64,000 nt of DNA from Neobacillus sp. YX16. GTDB taxonomy: Bacteria; Bacillota; Bacilli; Bacillales; Cytobacillaceae. The stretch lies in contig NZ_CP126115.1 of assembly GCF_030123505.1 (NCBI RefSeq), forward strand, positions 1,502,001 to 1,566,000, read 5' to 3'. A program made the translations under genes and the position numbers. Under the pieces are notes generated by a model, which had not been told where the DNA came from, did not search any database, and saw nothing but the letters and a program-made list of their open reading frames with translations. Below are positions 27,123-34,897 of this stretch, piece by piece (positions within the stretch are counted from its first letter, which is position 1; every line of letters starts with the position of its first letter).

Positions 27123-27986
27123 TTATTGTTGTGCTGGTGCAGTTTGTGGGTCAAGAGCGTTTTCTAAATCTTTATCGCTGATTTTCACTTTTGCATCCTT
27201 AATTTCTTTTTGCATGATTTCATTAATCTTTTCAGTGGTTAATTTTGAAGACTTTAATTCTTTTTCCATTTGGTCTTTCATTTCTTCAAAGGATTTCTTC
27301 TCTTTTTTGTCCGTTAATTGAATAACATGATAACCAAATGATGTTTTAACAGGTGCACTGATTTCATCCTTTTTAAGTGCATATGCTGCCTCTTCAAAAG
27401 TAGGATCCATCGCTCCCGGACCAAACCATCCTAAGTCTCCACCAGCTGCTTTAGCCGCTTCATCCGTAGAATAAGTATTGCTTACATCTTCAAATTTCTC
27501 TCCAGCATCAAGTTTTGATTTCACTTCTAATGCTGTCTTTTCATCCGCAACAAGAATATGACGAGCCTTAATTTCAGGCTTATAGTTGTCGTAGTATTCC
27601 TTTACTTCTTTATCTGTTACTTTAATGGACTTCATAGCAGCTTTTTCTTGCATCATGCCGAGTTTCATTGTTTCTTTAAAGGCATCTTCATCCGCATAGC
27701 CGTATTGTGCTAATGCAGCTTCAAAGTTTTCTCCAAGCTGTTCTTTTAATTCAGCAACCTTGGCATCTAATTCTTTCTCCGTTACTTCGTATTTCTCGGA
27801 AAGGACTTTTTCATAGACAAGCTGTTGTAATGCTTGTGCCCCCACCTTTTCCTTCATTGCTTCATAAAGTTCATCCTGTGTAACATCTCCAGCACTGCTT
27901 TCTGCCACAGTAGAACCGCTTTGATTACATGCGCTTAAGGCAATAACCCCGCCAGCTAATGTAAGGGCTAACATCCATTTTTTCAT
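27123..27986 (-). CDS. prsA: PrsA foldase lipoprotein (peptidyl-prolyl isomerase)
   Basis: 287-aa extracytoplasmic folding factor needed for secreted proteins. A lipoprotein signal peptide ends in the lipobox LSAC, so Cys20 should be lipidated and anchor the protein to the outer face of the membrane. The parvulin domain spans about residues 134-225 (IKARHILVAD ... GGDLGWFGPGAM ... FGYHVIQL) and is flanked by N- and C-terminal chaperone segments. The C-terminus is charged and ends DPQTAPAQQ. Monocistronic, convergent with yhaL. Confidence 0.96.
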   Translation of the reverse strand: MKKWMLALTLAGGVIALSACNQSGSTVAESSAGDVTQDELYEAMKEKVGAQALQQLVYEKVLSEKYEVTEKELDAKVAELKEQLGENFEAALAQYGYADEDAFKETMKLGMMQEKAAMKSIKVTDKEVKEYYDNYKPEIKARHILVADEKTALEVKSKLDAGEKFEDVSNTYSTDEAAKAAGGDLGWFGPGAMDPTFEEAAYALKKDEISAPVKTSFGYHVIQLTDKKEKKSFEEMKDQMEKELKSSKLTTEKINEIMQKEIKDAKVKISDKDLENALDPQTAPAQQ

Positions 27987-28316
27987 GAGGAACCTCTCCT
28001 AAACAGTAAATTCTTGTGGGTTTTTGTCCACAAACTATACTATAACATAAATGGTAACCACTGCAAAAATATTTCCTGTCTTGTTTACAGAATTTTGGGC
28101 ATATACCTATCGCGATTTCGGAATTTGTACATACGATACAATGTAAGAAAAAATGAATACTGTTCAACTGCCTAGAGACTAAGCAGGAGATTCTCAATGG
28201 ATCATTACCCATTATGAAAAAGGTGGACTTTTTCATAAGAAAATAAGGTAAGAGCCTAGTCGAAATGAATACAGCTTGAATAGTATATCGTAGAAAATCA
28301 TAAAGGAGGTATTACG
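27987..28316. other. Intergenic region, prsA upstream and first YjcZ gene upstream
   Basis: About 330 bases between the divergent prsA and small spore peptide gene. A minus-strand open frame overlaps it but lacks an SD and protein-like composition. I see no clear hairpin or repeat; it presumably carries the promoters of both flanking units, none of which I can place with confidence. Confidence 0.4.
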
Positions 28317-28406
28317 ATGAGTGGTGGACACGGAGCAGGATTTGCATTGATTGTAGTCCTATTCATTCTATTGATTATTGTTGGAGCATCTTGGATTTGC
28401 TGCTAA
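28317..28406 (+). CDS. 29-aa YjcZ/SscA-type sporulation peptide, first copy
   Basis: Tiny hydrophobic protein MSGGHGAGFALIVVLF... ending GASWICC. The pattern (Gly-rich polar start, FALIVVLFILLIIVGAS core) is the YjcZ family, which includes the small spore coat assembly protein SscA. SD AAAGGAGGT lies five bases upstream. It is followed within 60 bases by a second, near-identical gene. Unlike the second copy it ends in two cysteines. Spore-coat association is from the family, not visible here. Confidence 0.88.
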   Translation: MSGGHGAGFALIVVLFILLIIVGASWICC

Positions 28407-28463
28407 TGGAAAATAATAAATGATGCAGACAACAACTTACCACTTAAGAAAGGGGAGAATTGT

Positions 28464-28553
28464 GTGTCTGGTACTGGATTCCACGGTGGAGGATTTGCGT
28501 TAATCGTAGTTCTTTTCATCCTGTTAATAATTATTGGGGCTTCTTGGCTATAA
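28464..28553 (+). CDS. 29-aa YjcZ/SscA-type sporulation peptide, second copy
   Basis: Starts at GTG 28464 (SD AAAGGGGAG) and reads VSGTGFHGGGFALIVVLF... ending GASWL. It shares the core FALIVVLFILLII-GASW with the first copy, so the pair is a tandem duplication. It lacks the terminal cysteines. A terminator follows directly, so both genes probably form one short unit. Confidence 0.86.
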   Translation: MSGTGFHGGGFALIVVLFILLIIIGASWL

Positions 28554-28570
28554 CCTGAAGACAAAATTAA

Positions 28571-28606
28571 AAGCGATGAGAAAATTCTCATCGCTTCTAT
28601 TTTTTG
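28571..28606 (+). terminator. Terminator of the YjcZ peptide pair
   Basis: Stem AGCGATGAGA / TCTCATCGCT with an AAAT loop followed by a T-rich tract. Confidence 0.85.
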
Positions 28607-28635
28607 GTTACAATATTAAGCTACATGAATTAAGC

Positions 28636-28815
28636 CTATGTATACAGTATTTCTACATAGGATGAAATCAGTAATATCGTGACAAGTACATTTATTGTGC
28701 GAAATACTTTGTGCTGACGTTCCTCTGGGATATCCTTTTGAATACAAAGGGAATTGGTCATTTTGTTAACATAATATAAAATAAAAATGGCCAAGACAAT
28801 AAAAACGGAGATCAT
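28636..28815 (-). CDS. 59-aa two-helix membrane protein, unknown function
   Basis: Begins MISVFIVLAIFILYYVNKM and has a second hydrophobic stretch near the end (TINVLVTILLISSYVEIL), with a charged loop between (QKDIPEERQHKVFR). ATG 28815 has a strong SD (GGAGGG, eight bases upstream), better than TTG 28818. A single gene convergent with the YjcZ peptides. No family recognised. Confidence 0.65.
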   Translation of the reverse strand: MISVFIVLAIFILYYVNKMTNSLCIQKDIPEERQHKVFRTINVLVTILLISSYVEILYT

Positions 28816-29050
28816 CAACGATTCCCTCCCTGATGTTCATTTATGTTAATACATTATCAAAAATTTACAAAAAAAGATAGTTAAAAGGATTGGTAGAAAA
28901 GTAGGAAATAAATTGAAATTGCTGCCAATAAAGTTTTCTAGGTGGTGTTTACCAAGGAACAAAACCATTAAAGAAAAAGGTTTACCTCTGACTTAATAAG
29001 GTAAATAATGAATATAAGAAATGTATAAGAATGTTCGGAGGTCGAAGTGT

Positions 29051-29389
29051 ATGGATAAATATGCTGAATTACAAGCTAGAGTGAATCTTCTTGAATACCA
29101 TCAAAGGCTGCTATTAAAAATGTTATCTGCCCCCAATCTCGAATTCTATAGATTGGTCATTGAAAATGGGATATCAGAACAGGAAGTACAAGCCTTCAAC
29201 AAACTTTGTGAGGAAATGAACAAAAAAATGGAAGAACAAAAAGCGGAAGGGTTTATTAATTTTCATCCGCTTTTCAATGAGTTTTTATATTCGTTGCCAG
29301 CAAAATTTGACGTGAAGGAAGTAATTCAAACTTGTTTAAATCAACGACTATACGAACCTCTTTTTAGAGAGTTCCATAAATGCCTTTAA
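29051..29389 (+). CDS. yhaI: YhaI family (DUF1878) protein
   Basis: 112-aa, mostly helical, charged protein (MDKYAELQARVNLLEYHQRLLLKML ...). Position before hpr and the overall sequence match B. subtilis YhaI. ATG 29051 follows CGGAGGTCG; the reading from 29021 includes codons before the SD. It ends two bases before the convergent hpr gene, with no terminator in between. Function unknown. Confidence 0.85.
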   Translation: MDKYAELQARVNLLEYHQRLLLKMLSAPNLEFYRLVIENGISEQEVQAFNKLCEEMNKKMEEQKAEGFINFHPLFNEFLYSLPAKFDVKEVIQTCLNQRLYEPLFREFHKCL

Positions 29390-29391
29390 TA

Positions 29392-29968
29392 TTAAAGTAG
29401 TTCTTTTTCAGTTTTCTCGGACTTCCTAAGCTTACCAGCATCTTCGTTAAATTCTGTTTCGATGTTATGGAAGGAACGCTCAAAGATCTCCATAAAATCA
29501 TCTCCATAGATATTGCGAACAATTGCCATCATTTCAATAATATCGGGAAACTTTCCGTATAGGTCTCTTAACGGTAAAGCTCCAGTGAATGCAGCATTGC
29601 CGTTTGGCTGATAGGATTCCATTATACGAAGAAAAATCTCTTCACCTTCAGGGGTGAGTTGAATATAAGTATTCCTTTTATCATTCTCTTTCTTTGAAAA
29701 TTGGAGCAATCCTCTTTCTTCTAACTTTTTTTGAAAAATTAAACGCTGTTGAGACATGCATGACCCCAAACTTTGCCACATCGGAAATGGAAGCCCCATT
29801 TAAATGGTATGCGATCCAAAGGATATGATGTTCATTAATATTTAAATCAAAAGGCTTTATCCATTGCTGCCAATCTTTCTCAATTGATTTCCACAAGGCT
29901 TTACTTAACTGTGCAATACGCTGGCTAAATAGCATCGCTTCTTTCATTGAATACTGTTTCTCCGACAT
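29392..29968 (-). pseudogene. hpr: hpr/scoC (MarR-family transition-state regulator) split by a +1 frameshift
   Basis: Hpr/ScoC is a MarR-type repressor of proteases and sporulation genes. The first part (ATG 29968, SD AGGTGA) reads [19 protein letters not shown] and ends [15 protein letters not shown], almost the same as B. subtilis Hpr. It then runs out of frame to a stop at 29681. The continuation [20 protein letters not shown] ... [11 protein letters not shown] is intact in another frame. The switch falls in a run of seven A (minus strand; T-run 29726-29732) where six would keep the frame. The break cuts the winged-helix DNA-binding domain, so the product as read would be inactive. A real mutation, slippage site or sequencing error are all possible. 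Confidence 0.9.
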
Positions 29969-30232
29969 CCCCAATTTCACCTACTTTTTTATTTCTCTAT
30001 TAACATTATGCCAATAAAGTAAAAATTAATAAAGTGTAAATTCACAAAATTTTTAGAAATTACGTATTTTTCTACTTGAAATTTTTTTTTATTAAAATCT
30101 ATAACAATATTTCTGTTTTTTTTTCGTTTTTCTTCCTAATAATTTCAACCTTTTGAATATTCTACATAGAGAAGGACACTAAAACATATGAATGAAAGTA
30201 TCAACTCTTGGGTCTTCAATAGGGGGTAGGAT

Positions 30233-30421
30233 ATGAAAAGCGTAAGTACGATTCTTTTTTTACTTAGTGTATTGCTCTTTGTCGGTGCTATTTGGAATAC
30301 GTTAGCTTTAAAAAGACCAGGATTTTATCCACCTAAGCAAGTCTTGAAGAAAAGATCTTCAGCATTAGCAGGAGGTGGAGGGATTCTTTTGATAGTGGCT
30401 ATTATACTATCAAGTTTTTAA
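30233..30421 (+). CDS. 62-aa two-helix membrane protein, unknown function
   Basis: MKSVSTILFLLSVLLFVGAIWNT forms the first helix and a glycine-rich second helix is near the end (ALAGGGGILLIVAIILS), with a short basic loop KRPGFYPPKQVLKKR. SD AGGGGGTAGG is seven bases upstream. It occupies the place of yhaH in B. subtilis but does not resemble it. A bidirectional terminator follows. No family recognised. Confidence 0.7.
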   Translation: MKSVSTILFLLSVLLFVGAIWNTLALKRPGFYPPKQVLKKRSSALAGGGGILLIVAIILSSF

Positions 30422-30445
30422 TCAACTATTGTCAGGAATTATAGA

Positions 30446-30476
30446 AAGAAAAGAACCTTTCGTAGGTTCTTTTCTC
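30446..30476. terminator. Bidirectional terminator between the 62-aa gene and trpP
   Basis: Stem AAAAGAACCT / AGGTTCTTTT with a five-base loop and T-rich or A-rich flanks on either side. Confidence 0.82.
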
Positions 30477-30482
30477 TCTGTA

Positions 30483-31010
30483 TTATTTGGAAATGCTAAT
30501 AGATGATGACGACTTCGTTCTTTTGGCAACTGAAAGTGCAACTGGATACAAAATAACCATAATAATTGTATTCAGGGCAATTGCAGGTAAGACACCTGCA
30601 GCAAAAAGTGCAGCGAAAGAACTTGGCAGGCCAACAATGAAATGGGCTGCTCCTAAAAAGACTGTCCCTGAAACCAATGTCCCAATTGCAGTTAAGGCGG
30701 CAACACTTATGATAGAATTACGGTATTGCTTTAAAGCCAAAAATAAACCAAAAAAGACCAAAGCAGTAATGGGCTTATCAATGATATTTGGAATCTGGCC
30801 GCCAGGAAAACCAGTGGTGAGTGCAGATAATGCTCCGGTCACAATGGACAACAGCATAACACTCTTAATATCTGGAATCAGAATAATTCCTAAAAACATC
30901 ATTGCAAGCATCATATCTGGTTTAATGGTAAGAAAGGCTGGCATCACCGTGTGTAAGACTACCCCAATTCCCGCCAAAAGTGATAGGACTACTAGATTCT
31001 TTGTATTCAT
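30483..31010 (-). CDS. trpP: Probable tryptophan transporter TrpP (YhaG)
   Basis: 175-aa integral membrane protein with five or six helices, similar in size to B. subtilis TrpP (172) and beginning MNTKNLVVLSLLAGIGVVLHTVMPAF. It is the family's S-component-like small membrane protein. The sequence ends in a Ser/Lys-rich tail. The leader contains many NAG triplets overlapping the SD, which would fit translational control by TRAP as known for trpP. Neighbours hit and the 62-aa gene are separate units. Confidence 0.86.
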   Translation of the reverse strand: MNTKNLVVLSLLAGIGVVLHTVMPAFLTIKPDMMLAMMFLGIILIPDIKSVMLLSIVTGALSALTTGFPGGQIPNIIDKPITALVFFGLFLALKQYRNSIISVAALTAIGTLVSGTVFLGAAHFIVGLPSSFAALFAAGVLPAIALNTIIMVILYPVALSVAKRTKSSSSISISK

Positions 31011-31076
31011 TTCTCATCTCTCCTCAGCTGACTAAGCTATTTGTTTCTCCTGTAGTACGCTAAATGTCTACAGCGA
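31009..31076 (-). promoter_or_regulatory. Candidate TRAP-binding leader of trpP
   Basis: On the minus strand, the 65 bases before the ATG contain about eight UAG/GAG triplets (TAG, TAG, GAG, TAG, TAG, GAG, GAG, GAG), the last ones covering the SD GAGGAG. TRAP binds series of (G/U)AG repeats and blocks trpP translation in B. subtilis. The spacing here is irregular (some gaps 2-6, others 7-10 bases), so the case is only moderate. Confidence 0.35.
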
Positions 31077-31150
31077 AAAACTTGTTATCATTATAGCACA
31101 GGTATATAAAAATAATAAAGATATAATTTTCAGATAATTTAATCTTTCTT

Positions 31151-31570
31151 TTAAAAATGCTTGCTGATATTTGCTGCCATCTCTTTTAGCGTTTGTGGAG
31201 TGTAGTCGCTTGTATTTGATTTCCAAACCGCACCAAATCCATCTCCTTGACCATAGCGTGGAATTAAATGCATATGGAAGTGATAGACCGTTTGCCCAGC
31301 TTGTTCACCGTTATTATTAACTAAGTTTAGTCCGAGTGGCTTATATTCTTCTTTAAGTGCATTTGCAATCGCTGGGACAGATTCGAAAAGGTTTTTAGCG
31401 ATGTCAGGAGTGAGTTCAAACAAATTTTCTTTATGTACTTTAGGAATAACAAGTGTATGCCCTTTTGTTACCTGACTGATATCTAGAAAGGCCATAACAT
31501 GTTCATTTTCAAATACTTTTGCTGCTGGAATTTCACCATTAACTATTTTACAAAAAATACAATCGCTCAT
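31151..31570 (-). CDS. hit: HIT-family nucleotide-binding protein Hit
   Basis: 139-aa histidine-triad hydrolase/transferase acting on purine nucleotide conjugates. The catalytic triad motif is HFHMHLIPR near residue 103; the N-terminus has the zinc-type CIFCKI and the conserved GHTLVIPKVHKENLFEL. Adjacent to ecsA on the opposite strand, as in B. subtilis. SD AAAGGGG is upstream. Confidence 0.94.
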   Translation of the reverse strand: MSDCIFCKIVNGEIPAAKVFENEHVMAFLDISQVTKGHTLVIPKVHKENLFELTPDIAKNLFESVPAIANALKEEYKPLGLNLVNNNGEQAGQTVYHFHMHLIPRYGQGDGFGAVWKSNTSDYTPQTLKEMAANISKHF

Positions 31571-31670
31571 TGAATTGACAACCCCTTTATTAACTTTGAT
31601 ATCCGTATTTTACCATATGTACCAGCAATAAAAAAAGAAAGAGACAGGATCCGCATGGAATCCTGTCCTC

Positions 31671-32040
31671 TCGAAGGGGATTGCTTCATTTTATACGTTC
31701 ATTCAGGAATTACGTTTGATAAACACCTCATTTGACAATTTAGTGTTTTTTTATAAACAGTAATCTTTGTTCAAGCTGACCATCCCCTATGTGTTTTTAT
31801 AGTTTTCTCAACTTATAAAAACGGATGATAATCTGCGGTAAACACCTCATTTATTTTTTTGATAAATAGCTGGTGTTATTTGAACTCTAAATGGTTACCA
31901 GGCAACTTGTGCAAAACAACCATCCCCTTATTTGAAACGTTTAGAAGCTACTTGTTTGAAAAGTTAAATGTCTTTGACAGACACCTCATTTCAAATTTTG
32001 ATGAATCACTTCATCGAGTAGTAGGTGTTTCCCCTTCGAA
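31671..32040. repeat. Repeat-rich non-coding element between hit and ecsA
   Basis: The 592-base gap between hit and ecsA has no credible gene. It carries a 10-base inverted repeat at its edges (TCGAAGGGGA near 31673 and TCCCCTTCGA near 32030). Inside are three copies of (A)ACACCTCATTT (about 31721, 31840, 31981) alternating with two copies of CCATCCCCT (about 31780, 31920). An inverted AGGTGTTT is near the right end. Read on the minus strand the units are AAATGAGGTGT and AGGGGATGG. A hairpin GACAGGAT/ATCCTGTC lies just outside (31642-31665). It may be a small mobile element or a structured RNA; no known family is recognised. Confidence 0.6.
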
Positions 32041-32162
32041 TATTATGATGTCCGTTTTGATTTTAAATATACAAAAAAAGTATCAAAAATTTGAATTCCT
32101 ATTTTTATCAACTGCGATTTGGTAAAATGTAAGGAAATCATGATATAGAAAGGACGGAAATC

Positions 32163-32903
32163 ATGTCTTTATTATCAATTGAAGGTCTTACTGGCGGATA
32201 TACAAGGAATCCTGTTTTAAAAGATGTATCCTTCGAAGTAAACGAAAAAGAATTAGTTGGATTAATTGGACTGAATGGTGCTGGGAAAAGTACAACGATT
32301 AAACATATTATTGGTTTAATGGAACCGCATCGCGGAGAAGTGAAAATAAATGGACGTACGATAACAGAGGATAAAGAGGCTTACCGAAAAATGTTTACTT
32401 TTGTGCCAGAAACACCTGTTTTATACGAAGAACTCACCCTCGAAGAACATTTGAGATTAACGGCAATGGCATATGGTTTAGATGAGACTACATATAAAGC
32501 ACGAATTGAGAAATTATTAGCTGAATTTCGGATGGAAAAAAGACTGAAATGGTTTCCAGCTCATTTTTCCAAGGGGATGAAACAAAAAGTAATGATTATG
32601 TGCGCCTTTTTGGTCCAGCCATCTCTGTATATTGTGGATGAACCATTTGTTGGTCTTGACCCACTTGGGATTCAATCATTGCTTGATTTAATGAAAAAAA
32701 TGAAAGAAAACGGTGCAGGTATACTAATGTCAACCCATATTCTTACCACTGCGGAAAAATACTGTGACTCATTTATCATTCTGCATGAAGGAAAGGTTCG
32801 TGCCAAAGGGACACTTGATGAACTCAGAAAGCAATTTTCAATGCCGACAGCTTCATTAGATGATTTATATATCCAATTAACGAAGGAAGAAAAATATGTT
32901 TGA
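32163..32903 (+). CDS. ecsA: ABC transporter ATPase EcsA
   Basis: 246-aa ATPase with Walker A GLNGAGKST (about residue 36), a weak signature (FSKGMKQK), Walker B LYIVDEP and H-loop STH. EcsA with EcsB affects secretion, intramembrane proteolysis by RasP, competence and sporulation in B. subtilis. SD GAAAGGACGG precedes ATG. It overlaps ecsB by eight bases. The unexplained repeat region lies directly upstream and could influence its expression. Confidence 0.94.
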   Translation: MSLLSIEGLTGGYTRNPVLKDVSFEVNEKELVGLIGLNGAGKSTTIKHIIGLMEPHRGEVKINGRTITEDKEAYRKMFTFVPETPVLYEELTLEEHLRLTAMAYGLDETTYKARIEKLLAEFRMEKRLKWFPAHFSKGMKQKVMIMCAFLVQPSLYIVDEPFVGLDPLGIQSLLDLMKKMKENGAGILMSTHILTTAEKYCDSFIILHEGKVRAKGTLDELRKQFSMPTASLDDLYIQLTKEEKYV

Positions 32904-34107
32904 TGAAAAAAAGCTATGGAAGGACAGATCTATTCATCGTCTAAAAGAATTTGGCACTTATCTTCGTTATATATTAAATGGTCATCTGGTTGTTGTCCTG
33001 TTATTTCTAATTGGTACGGCTGCCTTTTATTATCAAGAATGGATAAGTTCATTATCACAAGAATTTCCTGTAGAAATTATTATTGCGTTAATACTAGGGA
33101 TGTTATTAACACACAGTCCTGTGTATACTTTTTTGCTTGAGGCAGATCAGGTATTTTTAATACCACTTGAAACAAGGTTAAAGAGATATTTCTTGCAATC
33201 TGGGTTAATAAGTCTAATCTTTCAAGGATATATCTTATTAATGGTGTTAGCCATTTTGATGCCGATGTATGCGCACGTTAGTGCAAATGGTTTTCAATCG
33301 TTTTTTATTTTTTTACTGGTGTTATTGATCATAAAAGCATGGAATCTTGCACTTAACTGGAGAATTCACTATTATGTTCAGCCATCCGTTTATATTTGGG
33401 ACATGTTCGTCCGTTATTTCATAAATGTAATCTTTACTTTTTTATTATTTAGCAACGCCAATATACTTTTCTTACTAATATTTGCCTTCATTTTGGCATT
33501 TTACTATCAATCCTTTTATGTTAGAACGAAAAAAATGGGTTTGAAGTGGGATTTACTTATTACTCAAGAAGAGAAGCGTATGGCTTCCTTTTATCGATTA
33601 GCTAATTTATTCACAGATGTACCGAAATTAAAGGATACGGTTAAGAGAAGAAAATGGTTAGACATATTTATTCAATCCATTTCTTTTTCACAGAATAAAA
33701 CCTACCATTACTTATTTGCACGAACATTCCTGAGAGCATCTGATTATTTAGGTCTTTTTATTCGTCTAACTGTAATCGGAGCTTTAGCACTGTACTTTAT
33801 TTCCTTTGGGTGGGGGCAAATCGTTCTGTCACTGTTGTTTATTTATCTAACTGGATTTCAACTGCTGCCCTTATGGAATCATCACCAAAACAAGCTTTGG
33901 ATTGACTTATATCCAGTATCTCAAAACCATAAAACAGCTGCATTCTATTCTATTCTAAGAACGATTCTCTATATTCAATCCACCGTTTTTTTCATGATTG
34001 TTTTGATAAAAGGGGAATGGCTCTTTTCGTTAGCAGTCCTGCTCTCAGGATTATTATTTAGCATTTTATTTGTAAATGTTTATAGTAAGAAAAGGCTAAA
34101 AGCATGA
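32896..34107 (+). CDS. ecsB: ABC transporter membrane protein EcsB
   Basis: 403-aa integral membrane protein with about ten hydrophobic segments arranged in two groups (about residues 35-190 and 285-395), separated by a hydrophilic cytoplasmic part. Length and sequence style (FDEKKLWKDRSIHRLKEFGTYLRYILNGHL) match EcsB (408 in B. subtilis). Start lies within the end of ecsA. Confidence 0.93.
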   Translation: MFDEKKLWKDRSIHRLKEFGTYLRYILNGHLVVVLLFLIGTAAFYYQEWISSLSQEFPVEIIIALILGMLLTHSPVYTFLLEADQVFLIPLETRLKRYFLQSGLISLIFQGYILLMVLAILMPMYAHVSANGFQSFFIFLLVLLIIKAWNLALNWRIHYYVQPSVYIWDMFVRYFINVIFTFLLFSNANILFLLIFAFILAFYYQSFYVRTKKMGLKWDLLITQEEKRMASFYRLANLFTDVPKLKDTVKRRKWLDIFIQSISFSQNKTYHYLFARTFLRASDYLGLFIRLTVIGALALYFISFGWGQIVLSLLFIYLTGFQLLPLWNHHQNKLWIDLYPVSQNHKTAAFYSILRTILYIQSTVFFMIVLIKGEWLFSLAVLLSGLLFSILFVNVYSKKRLKA

Positions 34108-34155
34108 ATGGATTCGGAAAATATCTAATATTCTTTTGCTGAGGGGAGTGGGAGC

Positions 34156-34878
34156 ATGAACGAATATGAGTTAAAGGTATACGGTGAAGTGGTTGAATGG
34201 AAAAGGAAATTAACAAGACGGTCAGGGATGATGAATCGAATATCCAAAAAGGCTCAAGGGAAAATAAATGAAATGATCCCGGAAAAGGTCCACGAGGTCA
34301 TGACAGAAAGTATAAAGGGAATGGTCAAAACGACCTTATTTGGATCCCAACTCACAACGAACAAAAATCAAGCTGCAGGTCTGAGCCTAGAAGAGCGTGA
34401 TGAATTAATGAGAAAAAAGACGGCTGTATTTCAAAAGACTGCCCTAGTGGAGGGGGCAGGGACTGGCGCTGGAGGAATCCTGCTGGGTCTTGCCGATTTT
34501 CCATTACTGCTTTCAATAAAAATGAAATTTCTTTTTGAAGCGGCGTCTATTTATGGATTTAACACAAAAGAATTTGAAGAACGGCTATTTTTACTGCATA
34601 TCTTCCAGCTTGCTTTCTCAAGTGATGAAATTCGCAGAGAAACCTTATCCGACATTGAAAACTGGGAAGAGAGAAAGCAGACGCTCGTGGAAATGGATTG
34701 GCGCAAATTTCAACAGGAATATAGAGATTATATTGACCTAGTAAAGATGTTCCAGTTAGTGCCGGGAATCGGTGCATTTGTGGGTGCATATGCCAATAAC
34801 AATTTATTAAAACAATTGGGTGAGACGGCCATGAATGCATACAGATTAAGAATCCTAGAAAAAGCCCCTGAACTTTAG
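34156..34878 (+). CDS. ecsC: EcsC family protein
   Basis: 240-aa protein of the EcsC family, unknown biochemical role. It has a basic amphipathic N-terminal half, then a glycine-rich hydrophobic segment (EGAGTGAGGILLGLADFPLLLSIKMKFLFE, about residues 100-130) and another near the C-terminus (PGIGAFVGAYANN). SD GAGGGGAGTGGGAG is strong. Third gene of the ecs operon, 48 bases after ecsB; a terminator follows. Confidence 0.9.
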   Translation: MNEYELKVYGEVVEWKRKLTRRSGMMNRISKKAQGKINEMIPEKVHEVMTESIKGMVKTTLFGSQLTTNKNQAAGLSLEERDELMRKKTAVFQKTALVEGAGTGAGGILLGLADFPLLLSIKMKFLFEAASIYGFNTKEFEERLFLLHIFQLAFSSDEIRRETLSDIENWEERKQTLVEMDWRKFQQEYRDYIDLVKMFQLVPGIGAFVGAYANNNLLKQLGETAMNAYRLRILEKAPEL

Positions 34879-34894
34879 TGATGTTCAGGGGTTT
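34863..34894. terminator. Bidirectional terminator between ecsC and the M20 amidohydrolase
   Basis: Stem CCCCTGAAC / GTTCAGGGG with a nine-base loop overlapping the ecsC 3' end. The T-run is clearest on the minus strand (end of the amidohydrolase gene). Confidence 0.78.
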
Positions 34895-34897
34895 CAT

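Noticed and set aside
27925..28236. 103-aa minus-strand frame overlapping the prsA start
   Set aside because: Different frame from prsA, no SD, and composition unlike a real protein.
30487..31035. 182-aa open frame opposite trpP
   Set aside because: Antisense shadow of a conserved membrane protein; no SD, no recognisable domain.
31717..31995. Possible CRISPR-like array (repeats separated by unique spacers)
   Set aside because: Repeats are only about 10-13 bases, two kinds alternate, spacing is irregular and no cas genes are present.
31859..32125. 88-aa plus-strand open frame before ecsA
   Set aside because: It runs through the alternating repeats, has no SD and no protein-like composition.
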